A stretch of 64,000 bases of DNA from Actinomycetota bacterium (GCA_004297305.1 SCTR01000010.1:1-64000); one strand, 5' to 3'. Counted from the stretch's first letter, positions 24,828 to 34,500 are shown. A program made the numbers and translations. The notes: generated by a model from the letters alone, not told the origin.

Positions 24828-27157
24828 CCGGAAGCCTCCCGCCTTGTGGCTGTCGTCCAAGTCGCACCTGCGCTGGCCACGGAGACGAGAAGGCAGGCCC
24901 CAATGACGTATAGCGCGGGCGCGGGTTCAATCCCGACCCGAAGACCGAGAGGAGCATGGAAGGCAGTCGCGACAACGAGGCCTGCCAACGATCCGATCGC
25001 AGCGCGGCTAGCCTGTATTCGCGCCGGCGTCATCACGCTTAGCCTGATCCGCAAAGCCCTTCGGGCACCCATACGGCGCAGTGTTCTGTCTCTGTCAGAG
25101 CCCAACAGCGCCGCCGCAGCGGACGCCAGCGCTGCTGTGAGGATGCCGCCCATCGCGATGATGACCAAGATCGTGCGACCACCGTCGCCAATCGCGTCCG
25201 CAATGCCCTGCTGAACGCGTAGTCTTTCGGGTGGGATTCCATGAGTAGCCAAGACGTTCCGTAGTCTGGCCAAGGTAGACGAATCGCTCGGACTGCCGGG
25301 AGCCGTCAGTATGGTGGCCGGGCTAGCTACGGCTTCGATCCCATGGGCGCCAAGACGTGTGAGGAACTCAGCGCCGATCGCAGCCCCTGACTGCACGCGA
25401 GTCGTCTCGCTAGGGGCAACCTTCCTCGCCGGAAGACCGCTAGCAAGCAACACAACTTCTTCGGTCTCGGCATCTTGAAGTACCACGTCGACAGACGTCG
25501 TGTCCTGTGGCCCATAGTCGGCCAGAAGAAGAACGCCCCCACCGGCCAGATACGAGCGCTCTTCATCTGTGAGGGGGCGCCCGGTCAACCACTCGAAGTC
25601 ACGATCACTGTGAATAGCCCGAAATCCTGTACCGGTCTGCGGGCCTCCTCCGGCAGAGCGGATCTGGAAGTTGACGAAGCTGCCAAATGCATTCCGAAGA
25701 ATGAGTTCGTCACCAGTCGCGACAGGCAATCCTGTAACTTTCGCCATCTCGTCTAGCGTGTCCGGGGAGACGGCCTTCCCGCGGTCCAGCCAAACCCACG
25801 ACTGGCCAGGTTGCAGCACCGTACGGCTATCTCCGGCTCGCATGGTCTGCGTGGCGATTGCCAACGCGAACGCCATCGTGACCAATGCGGCGGCGGTGAC
25901 AACGCTCCACGCTCCCGCCCTACCGCTGCTGCCCCGTGCCGCAATGGCTGACCACCGTCTCAGCGCGCGGATTGCCGCCAGCTCGGTCGGCGCTGTCGGC
26001 GCTGTCGGCGCTGTCGGCGCTGTCGGCGCTGTCGGCGCTGTCGGCGCTGTCGGCGAGGAAGGATGCCTTCGGCCGCTCCGCGTTGACAGCATCGAGCCCA
26101 GTACCAGCGTGCCGACAGTCAAGAGCCATATCACGGCCAGTTGGCTCCACGGGACGTCCAGCGCTGGCGGCACTCGCTCGCCATCCCACCAGACTCGCTG
26201 GTGGAAGTACCAACAGGCTGCTGCCACTACAGCGACCGCTAGCACTGTCCCAAACACCACGACAGCAAGAGTTTCTCCCGGGCCCAGAACCATCAGCTGC
26301 GCCCGTCGCGCACCAAGTCGAGAAAGCAAGGCTAGGCGGCGAAGAGAGGAATCGCGGTCGATCAATCTAACCATGAGCACTATCAATACCAACAACATGA
26401 GACAGCCAGCTACGATGGGCCACGGCATACGACTCAAGTAGCTCGATCCCGACTGCAGGATTTGCTCTCGATCGTTGACGAAGTAGTTGCTGTTGCTCCA
26501 GTCGCTAGACGGCAATACGGTCAGAATCCATCTAATGTCCGTGTCCCATGGAGCCAACTCAGCCGCGGCCCCTGGGTCAGTGAAGACGACCGGCAATTGA
26601 AGACGCAGCGCGTCAACCATAGTGCCAACAACCGTCCAAGCGACACCCATCGAAGCCACAGTGTCGCCGATGTCTGCACCGAGCTGTCCAGCCAGACTTG
26701 GCGACAACGCGACCTCATGAGGCGCTCGCGGAGCTCGGCCGGCCGTCAACGAGTAGGCGCCAAGACCCAACTCTGTGTCGGTCCACGGACGGGCAAGCAG
26801 ACTAGCTACCACCGTAGAGCTTCCAGCCGACACTGAAACACTCCGAGAGGACATCGACATACGGGCGACCGGATCTATGCTGCGGCCCATCGACGCTGTC
26901 TCGGATCGCGCACGCACTGCCTCGTCCAGATTCACCTGTGGGAACTGGCGCTGGACAAGTTCTCCGGCACCGTCACCGAGGCGCGCAGCGACGCGCTGGG
27001 GGCCCGATGGGTCCGATTGCCCATCAACGGTGCTCACTGCGGCAGCCAAGCAGATCGGCAAGGCAAAGCAGACCACAATGAGCACCGTCGAGAGGCGTCG
27101 CCGACACCTGACTAGGATGCCGGTTCGAGCAATGCAGGCATACGAACTCAGTTGCAT
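24824..27157 (-). CDS. FtsX-type ABC permease with in-frame repeat
   Basis: A 777-residue permease. A first helix (~20-43) is followed by a large outer domain to ~245, then three helices (~250-275, ~300-325, ~345-365). A second half has its own helix (~405-430), an outer domain, and three C-terminal helices from ~665, the duplicated 10-helix plan of large FtsX/MacB permeases. Between the halves a cytoplasmic linker carries seven Ala-Pro-Thr units (about residues 370-390) from a 9-bp DNA repeat. It pairs with the ATPase gene that follows (ATGA overlap). The substrate is unknown, and a peptide or lipoprotein is typical of the class. The start is overlapped by a 31-codon ORF. Composition suggests horizontal origin. 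Confidence 0.85.
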   Translation of the reverse strand: MQLSSYACIARTGILVRCRRRLSTVLIVVCFALPICLAAAVSTVDGQSDPSGPQRVAARLGDGAGELVQRQFPQVNLDEAVRARSETASMGRSIDPVARMSMSSRSVSVSAGSSTVVASLLARPWTDTELGLGAYSLTAGRAPRAPHEVALSPSLAGQLGADIGDTVASMGVAWTVVGTMVDALRLQLPVVFTDPGAAAELAPWDTDIRWILTVLPSSDWSNSNYFVNDREQILQSGSSYLSRMPWPIVAGCLMLLVLIVLMVRLIDRDSSLRRLALLSRLGARRAQLMVLGPGETLAVVVFGTVLAVAVVAAACWYFHQRVWWDGERVPPALDVPWSQLAVIWLLTVGTLVLGSMLSTRSGRRHPSSPTAPTAPTAPTAPTAPTAPTAPTELAAIRALRRWSAIAARGSSGRAGAWSVVTAAALVTMAFALAIATQTMRAGDSRTVLQPGQSWVWLDRGKAVSPDTLDEMAKVTGLPVATGDELILRNAFGSFVNFQIRSAGGGPQTGTGFRAIHSDRDFEWLTGRPLTDEERSYLAGGGVLLLADYGPQDTTSVDVVLQDAETEEVVLLASGLPARKVAPSETTRVQSGAAIGAEFLTRLGAHGIEAVASPATILTAPGSPSDSSTLARLRNVLATHGIPPERLRVQQGIADAIGDGGRTILVIIAMGGILTAALASAAAALLGSDRDRTLRRMGARRALRIRLSVMTPARIQASRAAIGSLAGLVVATAFHAPLGLRVGIEPAPALYVIGACLLVSVASAGATWTTATRREASG
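25986..26055. repeat. 9-bp tandem repeat, seven copies, in-frame in the permease gene
   Basis: The unit GTCGGCGCT repeats seven times without change (25986-26048), followed by a partial copy. It encodes Ala-Pro-Thr repeats in the permease. Perfect identity between units indicates recent expansion, and gain or loss of units would keep the frame. Confidence 0.95.
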
Positions 27158-27243
27158 GCGGCAGAGTTGCCGTATACGAGGACCGACGAAGCGTCCTCGT
27201 TGTTGATCCAGCCCACATACTCAACTTTGCTTACCGAATTCAT
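27148..27243 (-). CDS. Small ORF (31 aa) overlapping the permease start
   Basis: The frame starts with ATG at 27243 (MNSVSKVEYV...) and ends GNSAACN with a TGA at 27150-27148, ten bases inside the permease gene. It begins in ATGA overlap with an 8-codon ORF that has a strong ribosome site, so ribosomes could pass from one to the next. No family is recognised. It could be a coupling leader, a secreted peptide handled by the transporter, or a remnant of a longer gene, since the frame is open 12 codons further upstream without a start codon. Confidence 0.4.
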   Translation of the reverse strand: MNSVSKVEYVGWINNEDASSVLVYGNSAACN

Positions 27244-27266
27244 GCAATCAGAGCTGCCCGTTGCAT
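27240..27266 (-). CDS. Tiny upstream ORF (8 aa) with strong ribosome site
   Basis: ATG at 27266 is preceded by GAGGGG at 6-7 nt, a better ribosome site than the permease has. It encodes MQRAALIA and ends in TGA, which overlaps the ATG of the next small ORF (ATGA). The likely role is loading ribosomes that reinitiate on the downstream ORF and then the permease. Confidence 0.4.
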   Translation of the reverse strand: MQRAALIA

Positions 27267-27328
27267 CAATTTCCCCTCGTTAGGACTGCGGCCGATGCCC
27301 CGCTAGCGAGCTGACCGAGTTGAGACCG

Positions 27329-27357
27329 ACCCTAGGCATGTGAGGTTCCGCCGTCAA
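27329..27357 (-). promoter_or_regulatory. Promoter of the ABC transporter operon
   Basis: On the minus strand TTGACG (complement of 27352-27357) and TAGGGT (complement of 27329-27334) are exactly 17 bp apart, close to the vegetative sigma consensus. Transcription would begin near 27322 and read through the two small ORFs into the permease and ATPase. Confidence 0.65.
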
Positions 27358-27408
27358 GGGGGCGGCAACGAGCTCGCTCCAGATGATTGGCGTGTCCCTT
27401 GACGGCGG
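27348..27408. repeat. 13-bp perfect inverted repeat over the ABC promoter
   Basis: CCGCCGTCAAGGG (27348-27360) and its exact complement CCCTTGACGGCGG (27396-27408) are separated by 35 bp. The left arm contains the -35 box of the ABC promoter. It could be a regulator site pair, a hairpin after the lipoprotein gene, or the ends of a small lost element. Confidence 0.7.
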
Positions 27409-27508
27409 CCACCGTCGAGACCGGCGTCTACGGCCGAACGGTCGGTACGTCTCCTCAGCTAGAGGCCGTATCGAACTAGATTGACGCAGCTTTCCGCGGC
27501 GCCTGTTG

Positions 27509-28057
27509 TCAGCTGGGCGACAATAGAGGCAAGGACCGTGCTAGTTCGGCCACCGAGTTCACCTCGGCCGCACCGTCAAGAGAGTTCCGGTTCGAAACAG
27601 TGACGACCTGGCCAGCGACAAGGGCTTCCAGTCCGATTCCTGTTGGCTGTATGAGCACTTGCCCACCAGCCGCAGCGGTTGGCGACGCACCTGAAACCAT
27701 CAGCCCCCTGTCCCAGTAGTCCTGGACACCCGAAAACTGCCCTGAACCACGAATGGTCTGTTCAGATCCGACGGTCACGAGGACTACTCCGCCTGCCACA
27801 TCCGCGAAGCTGCAGTAGGCGAAGCCGTTCGACCATTTGGGGACGGGCACGTAAGCGGCGGTGGTCACTCCCGGAAGATTGGAGCGAACGGCATCACAGA
27901 TGGCATCGAGACTCGTCGCGACGCCGTGTGGAACCGCCAGGTGTTCTGTCGGCTGATTGCTGACTACCCTGACTTCCTCTCCGGCACAGGCGGAGAGGGT
28001 ACCGCCGAGAGCGGCGACCGCCACGCATCGGAGGGCTGTGCTAGCGGCTATGCCCAC
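27509..28057 (-). CDS. Putative lipoprotein of unknown function
   Basis: A 182-residue protein with a short hydrophobic signal and the lipobox LSAC (21-24), so Cys24 would be lipidated and the protein held on the outer face of the membrane. The mature part has two further cysteines near residues 54 and 82 that could form a disulphide, with VPVPKWSNGFAYCSF around the second, like small DUF3558-type lipoproteins, though that family is not certain. The GTG start has GGGAG 8 nt upstream. It lies on the same strand as the ABC transporter, 351 bp upstream, and shares its AT-richer composition. Confidence 0.7.
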   Translation of the reverse strand: MGIAASTALRCVAVAALGGTLSACAGEEVRVVSNQPTEHLAVPHGVATSLDAICDAVRSNLPGVTTAAYVPVPKWSNGFAYCSFADVAGGVVLVTVGSEQTIRGSGQFSGVQDYWDRGLMVSGASPTAAAGGQVLIQPTGIGLEALVAGQVVTVSNRNSLDGAAEVNSVAELARSLPLLSPS

Positions 28058-28383
28058 AACAAGCTCCCAACGCCTCGCAACATCGCTCGCCTTTCAATGC
28101 CGCCAGGCTCACGTAGAACCAGCAGCATCGCTTCCCGCGTCAGCCGCCACGCGGTTACTGGCACCACCGCGGCGGGAATGCAGCCGGGCCGGCGAAGCGT
28201 GAATGGCCGATCACCCGCCCGACCGGCCATGGCCGCCCCCATTCAGAACCAACCCCGCCCCGTGCGGGTGGTACCGGACGACCTTAGGCGTTCCTCAGGT
28301 TGGCAGCGCAATGCCGACACGCCGTTACCGTCAAAGTCGGCCACGAGCCGCGCGGCGATGCCCACTCGCCCACCGGTACCCCG
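28058..28383. other. Intergenic region, no gene recognised
   Basis: This 326-bp gap lies between the lipoprotein gene and the DUF885 gene, both on the minus strand. Composition moves from AT-richer back to GC-rich across it, so it marks the right edge of the atypical segment. Open frames here are short and unconvincing. Confidence 0.4.
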
Positions 28384-30108
28384 TTAGGGCAGGCCGACCA
28401 GCTGCCGCAGGTGACGAGGTGGCGGCGAACCTTGGCCCAGCACCGTGTCGTGCAGGTGCCGGTCGGACCAGTCCGGATGCAGCACGCGCAGATCGTGCAC
28501 GATCTCGGAAACTCCGAGCCAGCCGACGTAGTAGGTGGCGAGTTGTCCTGCGGTGAGCTGGGCACGCCGCCACTTGCCCGCCGCCTCGCCCTCCTCCTGG
28601 AAGCCGCGGCCCCGCATCAGCCACATCGCCTCGTCTTCGGTCATCCCGCGGGAATGCACGCGGACGTCGAGGATGGCGTTGATGGTCATGCGCAGCGCCA
28701 TCTTCAACTGCTGCAGCCGAAGCGCGAGCGCACCCCGCCTGCCGCCGTCACCGTCGAAGCCGCGGTCAACCATGAGGTGTTCGGCGTACACCGCCCAACC
28801 CTCGATGAACGGCCCGCTGGCGAACGCCGCCCGCACCGGCGTCGGTGCCCGCAGCTGCCGGGCATGAGCGAGCTGGACGACATGCCCGGGCATGGCCTCG
28901 TGGACGGTCAGGTCGTGCAGCATGTGGACGTTGTATTCACGGAAGAACGACGCCACCCGGCCCTGATCCCAATCCGCCGGTGGCGGCGCGACCGCGAAAC
29001 GCATGGCAAGCGAATCGGTCTCGAACGGTCCGGGGGCATCGCAGTAGGCGACCGCGACGCCTCGGTGAATCTCCGGCATCTCGACGATGTCGATGTCGAG
29101 TTCCGGCAGCGTCACCAACTGGGTCTCGTTCACGAACTGCGTGGTACGGGCCAATGCCGTGGTGCACCAAGGCAAGACCGTGGCATCGGTCACCGGGCCA
29201 CTGGCGGCGACCTCGGCCAGCGCCCGGCGTACGGCGTCCGTCCCGCGGCCGCCGGTCAACTCGGCGGCCACCTCCTCGATCTCGGCACTGATCAGCTCGA
29301 GATCGGCCTCCGCTCGGCGCAGGACGTCGTCGGGACCGAGTTCGGCATCCAGGGTGTGCCACAGCGCGGCGGCATACCGCTGCGCACCCAACCGGGGACT
29401 GCGGGTCGCGTCGGCGAGCCCGGCGGACAGCCACTCCCGGAACGCCGTGATCGCCTCGCACGCCGCGTCGCGCACCGGCGCAACGACGTGGCGTGACCGC
29501 GGCGCGGCGTCGAGCGCCCGGTCCACGTCGACGGACAGCAACGCCAGGGTGCCGTCGAGTTGGACCAGCGCCGTCTCGACGTGGACCCTCGGCATCGTGC
29601 CCAACGTCTCGCGGGCCGCCTGCAGGTGGTTCGGGATCGCGGCCAGCCGAGCCGCGAGCGACCCGAGCCGGTCCGGCAGCGGCGCGAAATCCCGCACCAG
29701 CAGCTGGTGACAGGCCGTCCCCGGATTCCACACCAGCGGATCCCAGGTCGGCCGGGCGAGTTCGTTCAACGCGAACGCCCGTGCGGTCAGCCGGGATCGC
29801 AGGATCTCCAGGTCGACGGCGTTGGCCTCACCCAGCGCGAGATCGTCCACCGCGTCCAGGGCACTGAGGGTCCGGTCGAGCCCGACCAGCTCGTCGGCGG
29901 CAGCGTCCGGTGTCAGATCGGGCAGCCAATCGTCGAATCGGTGATCGCCGAGATCGGTGGCCAGCACCGGATCCCGGGCCAGCAGGTCGTCCACGGCCGC
30001 GGTCGCCAACTCGACGAAGGCGCGGTCCGCCGGCGACGGCACGGCCGAAGCAGGGACGCCGGGAGACGGCATATCGAACGGTACGTCGGACGGCGGGCCG
30101 CCGGTCAC
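28384..30108 (-). CDS. DUF885 family protein (putative metallopeptidase-like)
   Basis: A 574-residue cytoplasmic protein. It carries HEAMPGH at 403-409, the conserved motif of DUF885 proteins that resembles a zinc-peptidase site, followed by EGWAVYAEHL and later the SRGMTEDEAMWLMRGRGFQEEGEA helices that end the family's alpha-helical fold. Whether members cleave peptides is not settled. The GTG start overlaps the mazG stop as GTGA. It closes the mfd, SurA-like, mazG run, so it is probably cotranscribed with DNA-repair and nucleotide-sanitising genes without an obvious functional link. Confidence 0.88.
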   Translation of the reverse strand: MTGGPPSDVPFDMPSPGVPASAVPSPADRAFVELATAAVDDLLARDPVLATDLGDHRFDDWLPDLTPDAAADELVGLDRTLSALDAVDDLALGEANAVDLEILRSRLTARAFALNELARPTWDPLVWNPGTACHQLLVRDFAPLPDRLGSLAARLAAIPNHLQAARETLGTMPRVHVETALVQLDGTLALLSVDVDRALDAAPRSRHVVAPVRDAACEAITAFREWLSAGLADATRSPRLGAQRYAAALWHTLDAELGPDDVLRRAEADLELISAEIEEVAAELTGGRGTDAVRRALAEVAASGPVTDATVLPWCTTALARTTQFVNETQLVTLPELDIDIVEMPEIHRGVAVAYCDAPGPFETDSLAMRFAVAPPPADWDQGRVASFFREYNVHMLHDLTVHEAMPGHVVQLAHARQLRAPTPVRAAFASGPFIEGWAVYAEHLMVDRGFDGDGGRRGALALRLQQLKMALRMTINAILDVRVHSRGMTEDEAMWLMRGRGFQEEGEAAGKWRRAQLTAGQLATYYVGWLGVSEIVHDLRVLHPDWSDRHLHDTVLGQGSPPPRHLRQLVGLP

Positions 30109-30854
30109 CGTCGGGCTCCGTCACCGGGCTCGCCGGAATCGGCCCGATCGAGCCCCTCCGCGGATCGGATGGCGGCTCGGTGTCGGCGTACCGCCGCGCG
30201 AAGCGCAGCCTCGGCGTCCACCCCGTCGCGACGACTGCGCGCTACCAGCGCCAGCAGGAATTCGCCCCAGGCGTCGGTATCGGCCAGGTCAACCGCGGCG
30301 GCGGCATTCCGGGCCGCTGCGGAGCCGGCGACGACGTCCGGCCGGCCCCGGTCGGCCCGGGCCAGCACCTTGCTGGCGAGGACCAGCGCCGGAAGTGCCA
30401 GGGGGATCCCGTCGGTGATGGACTCCCGGCCCTTCTCGGCCGCCTTCAGTGCGTGCCAGCCGGCCTCCACCTCGGCGGCGGTACGCGCGTCGGCGTCGCC
30501 GAAGACGTGCGGGTGACGGCGGACGAGTTTCGCCACGATGCCGGCCGCGACGTCGTCGATGGTCCAGGGATCGACGGGGTCCTCTTCGGCGATCCGGGCA
30601 TGGAACACGATCTGCAGGAGCAGATCGCCCAGTTCCTCGCGCAGTCCGTCGCGGTCCCCCAACTCGATCGCCTCGACGACCTCGTAGGTCTCCTCGACCA
30701 GATACTCCACCAGCGACTCGTGCGATTGCCGCGCATCCCACGGGCAGCCACCCGGCGAGCGCAGACGGTCGAGTACGGCGACCAGGTCGAGCAGGCGGGC
30801 GCCGGGCGGAGCTGCCGGTCCGCCCGGATCGGCCGCGCCGCCCGCCCCGGTCAC
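30105..30854 (-). CDS. mazG: Nucleoside triphosphate pyrophosphohydrolase MazG
   Basis: A 249-residue enzyme that hydrolyses (d)NTPs to monophosphates and pyrophosphate, cleaning damaged nucleotides. The core has CPWD (37-40), EETYE (54-58) and EELGD (73-77), the acidic Mg-binding residues of the MazG fold. The second, C-terminal MazG repeat is replaced by a shorter Ala/Arg-rich tail, as in actinobacteria. GTG start in GTGA overlap with the SurA-like gene. The mfd-mazG neighbourhood is conserved in mycobacteria. Confidence 0.9.
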   Translation of the reverse strand: MTGAGGAADPGGPAAPPGARLLDLVAVLDRLRSPGGCPWDARQSHESLVEYLVEETYEVVEAIELGDRDGLREELGDLLLQIVFHARIAEEDPVDPWTIDDVAAGIVAKLVRRHPHVFGDADARTAAEVEAGWHALKAAEKGRESITDGIPLALPALVLASKVLARADRGRPDVVAGSAAARNAAAAVDLADTDAWGEFLLALVARSRRDGVDAEAALRAAVRRHRAAIRSAEGLDRADSGEPGDGARR

Positions 30855-31516
30855 GACGAGCTGGGACTCGCCGACGGCGATGCGCTGGGCGAGAACGCCT
30901 CCGGCGGCGCGGCCAGCTGGGTCGACAACGGTCCGAGGTTCAGCGCTTCCTCGTCCCAGGTGCCGTACCGCGGGTTGACCTCGACACCGACCTCACGCGA
31001 CAGCGCGATCAGCTCGACGCGGGTCGCGGCGCCCTGTTCCTGCGGCGTACCGGCCGGCAACAGCTGCCCACCGATCGCACTGATCTGCAACTGGCCGCGG
31101 GCGATGCTCGGGAACAACGACGGCGGGACGCCGGTCTGCACCAGCCGATCGTTCATCGCCTGCTCGCCGCCGGCTGCCGCGACTGCCTGCGCCACCTGCA
31201 GGTCGACCTGGGTCTGGGTGACCACGACGCCCCGTCGCGCGGCCGCGAGGTCCAGCAGCGACAGCACCACGGCGTCGCTGACCGTCGTCGCGGTCGCGGC
31301 GAGGTTCGCCGCCCCGGGAGCCGCGCCCGACAACGTGTTCACCTCGGCGACCTGGTCGGCGATGGTCGACTCCGCGACGACCTTGTCGCCGATGATCGCC
31401 GCCGACCCGGCCTGCAGCGGACCGCATCCGGCCAGGACGGCCACCGCCAGACCGGCACCGCCGGCGAGGCCGGCCAGGCGGGCGGTACGGCGCTGCTCGC
31501 GCAGAGTCCAGATCAC
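30851..31516 (-). CDS. SurA N-terminal domain-like lipoprotein
   Basis: A 221-residue exported lipoprotein with lipobox LAGC (28-31). The mature region has VVAESTIADQV and LDLAAARRGVVVTQTQVDLQVAQAV, matching the helical N-terminal chaperone segment of SurA/foldase proteins, without a rotamase domain. A Ser/Pro/Ala tail ends the protein. It probably helps fold or hold exported proteins at the outer membrane face of the cytoplasmic membrane. It lies between mfd (12 bp) and mazG (GTGA overlap). GTG start. Confidence 0.75.
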   Translation of the reverse strand: MIWTLREQRRTARLAGLAGGAGLAVAVLAGCGPLQAGSAAIIGDKVVAESTIADQVAEVNTLSGAAPGAANLAATATTVSDAVVLSLLDLAAARRGVVVTQTQVDLQVAQAVAAAGGEQAMNDRLVQTGVPPSLFPSIARGQLQISAIGGQLLPAGTPQEQGAATRVELIALSREVGVEVNPRYGTWDEEALNLGPLSTQLAAPPEAFSPSASPSASPSSS

Positions 31517-31528
31517 GGTCGCTCCGGT

Positions 31529-34500
31529 TCAGGCGGGTGCGGGGACGGGGGTATCGAGCAGGACGTCGCCGATCAGCGTCCGGATCCAGTCCAGCAGAGC
31601 GGCGTCCCGCAACGGCTGGCCTCCGACCCGGGCCGTCGTCGGCGCCGGCACGAGGATGGTACGGACCGCGGGCTTCAGCAGGCTGCCAGGGTAGAGCCGG
31701 TTGAGGCGCAGGCTCCGCGACTCCGGCAGTGAGACCGGATGCAACCGCAGCCGGTTCCCCGCGGTCACGATTTCGGTGAGCCCGGCGGCGCGGGCCACCA
31801 CCCGCAACGACGCGACCGCGAGCAGGTGCTCGACGGGCGTCGGCACGGGACCGTAGCGGTCCTGCAACTCCTCGCGGGCCGCGGCGATCTCCTCGTCGGT
31901 CGCGGCGGCCGCCAGCCGGCGGTACGCCTCCAGCCGCAGCCGCTCGTCGGGGATGTAGTCGTGCGGCAGGTGCGCGTCGACGGCGAGCTCCACCTTCATG
32001 TCGGCCAGCTCCTCGGCCGGGCCCTCGCCCTTGGCCTGCGCCAGGGCTTCCCCGACCAGCCGGACGTACAGGTCGAACCCGACCTCGGCGATGTGGCCGC
32101 TCTGCTCTCCGCCGAGCAGATTGCCGGAGCCACGAATCTCCAGGTCCTTCATCGCCACCTGCATGCCCGACCCGAGATCGGTGTGCGCGGCGATCGTCGC
32201 GAGCCGCTCGTGAGCGGTCTCGGACAGCGGTCGTTCGGGCGGGTAGAGGAAGTAGGCGTAGCCCCGTTCCCGGCTTCGGCCGACCCGGCCACGAAGCTGG
32301 TGCAGCTGGGACAACCCGAAGGTGTCGGCCCGGTCGACGATGAGGGTGTTCGCGTTGGCGATGTCGATGCCGGACTCGACGATGGTCGTCGACAGCAACA
32401 CGTCGACCTTCTTCTCCCAGAAGTCGACGATCACCTGCTCCAGCGTGTGTTCGTTCATTTGGCCGTGCGCTACGGCGACCCGCGCCTCCGGTACCAGCTC
32501 ACGCAAGTGAACCGCCACCCGGTCGATCGACGACACCCGGTTGTGGACGAAGAAGACCTGGCCGTCGCGCAACAGTTCCCGGCGGATCGCGGCAGCGATC
32601 TGCTTGTCGTCGTACGGCCCGACGAACGTGAGCACCGGATGGCGCTCCTCCGGCGGGGTCTGGATGGTCGACATCTCGCGGATGCCGGTGACCGCCATTT
32701 CCAGTGTTCGCGGGATCGGTGTGGCCGACATGGTGAGGACGTCGACGCTGGCGCGCAACGCCTTCAGGTGCTCCTTATGCTCCACCCCGAAGCGCTGCTC
32801 CTCGTCGACCACGACCAGGCCGAGATCCTTGAAGCGCACGCCAGCGGTCAACAGCCGGTGGGTCCCGATGACCACGTCGACCGTGCCGTCGGCGATGCCG
32901 GCCACCACCGCCGACGCCTCGGCGTCGGTCTGGAAGCGGGACAACGCGGCAACCCGTACCGGGAACGGGGCATAGCGTTCGGCGAACGTCGAGAAGTGTT
33001 GCTGCACCAGCAGTGTCGTCGGTACCAGGACCGCGACCTGCTTGCCGTCCTGGACGGCCTTGAAGGCGGCCCGTACGGCGATCTCGGTCTTGCCGTAGCC
33101 CACGTCGCCGCAGATCAGCCGGTCCATCGGCATGGACTTCTCCATGTCGGCCTTGACCTCATCGATACTGGCTAGCTGGTCGGGCGTCTCGATGTAGGGG
33201 AACGCATCCTCCAGTTCCCGCTGCCACGGGGTGTCGGCGCCGAAGGCGTGCCCGACCGTGGCGGCCCGAGCGGCGTACAGCCGCACCAGTTCAGCGGCAA
33301 TCTCGCGAACTGCCTTGCGGGCGCGCCCCTTCGCCTTCTGCCAGTCCGCACCGCCGAGCCGGTGCAGCGCAGGCGCTTCGCCGCCGACGTACCGCGTGAC
33401 CTGGTCGAGCGCGTCGGACGGGACGAACAATCGGTCAGCGGGCTGCCCGCGCCGGGATGCGGCGTACTCCAGCACGATGTACTCCCGCGTCGCCCCCGCG
33501 ACGGTGCGCTGCACCATCTCGACGTACCGCCCGACGCCGTGCTGGGTGTGCACCACCAGATCGCCGGGCCGCAGCGCCAACGCCTCGACGGTGTTACGCC
33601 GCCGCGACGGCAGCCGGCGCATGTCCTTGGTGGTCGACCGCTGACCGACCAGGTCCGTCTCGGTGAGGACGACCAGATCGACGGCCGGCAGCGCGAATCC
33701 GGTGTCCAGCCGGCCGGTCGCGACGTGGACCAGGCCAGGGGTCGGTTCGTCGACGAGGTCCGGATGCAGCCGGGCCGGCAGATCGGCGGCGGCCAGCTGT
33801 TCGACGAGCCGTTCCGCCGGACCGTGTCCTTCGGTGACCAGCAGGACCCGGGCACCGCCGCTCACCCAGGCCCGGATGTCGGTCAGGGCCCGCTCGGTGT
33901 CCCCGCGGTAGGCGTCGGCGGCGCGCGCCGCGACGATCAGGGAGTCGTCGGGCTCCTCGGCCGACGGCTCACCGGTCCACGACTGACCAGCCGCGGCGTC
34001 CGCCGGGAGATCGGCGAACGGCGAGATCGTCCACCACGGCAGGCCGAGTCCGGCGGCATGGTCACGGATCTCCGTGATCGAGCGGTACGCCGCAGCACCC
34101 AGATCGATCGGTGTCGCGTTGCCGGCAGCGGCGTTGTGCCAGGAGGCGGCCAGGAACTCCTGGGAGGTACGAACCAGATCACCGGAACGGGTACGGACCC
34201 GCTCGGGATCGCAGACGACCACCAGGCTGCGCTCCGGCAGCACGTCCAGCAGCAGTTGCATGCCGTCGGCCAGGACCGGCGACAGCGCCTCCATCCCTTC
34301 CACCGCAATGCCTTCGGCGAGTCGCCCCAACAGCTCGGCAAGGTCCGAGTACTGCTGCGCGAGAGCCGCCGCACGGGCGCGGACGGCGTCGGTGAGCAGC
34401 AGTTCCCGGCACGGTGCCGCCCAGAGGCCGTGCGGGGCGACTTCGAGCGAGCGCTGGTCGGCGACCTTGAACCAGCGAACCTCCTCGACCGTGTCGCCCC

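Larger units (their letters stand above)
27158..27508. other. Intergenic region upstream of the ABC permease
   Basis: This 351-bp gap is about 50% GC near the permease (30 of 60 bases at 27181-27240), well below its surroundings. It holds the two tiny ORFs, the minus-strand promoter at 27329-27357 and a 13-bp inverted repeat (27348-27360 and 27396-27408). Between 27409 and 27508 nothing is recognised apart from the 3' flank of the lipoprotein gene. Confidence 0.6.

Noticed and set aside
24921-24945. A GGTTCAATCCC stretch resembling a tRNA T-loop
   Set aside because: It lies inside the permease coding sequence, and no acceptor or anticodon stem pairs around it.
25936-26370. Plus-strand frame with repeated ALS units across the 9-bp repeat
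   Set aside because: It is the antisense reading of the permease repeat, with no ribosome site and no family.
28206-28383. Possible small coding remnants in the gap before the DUF885 gene
   Set aside because: The frames are short, without ribosome sites, and match nothing recognisable.
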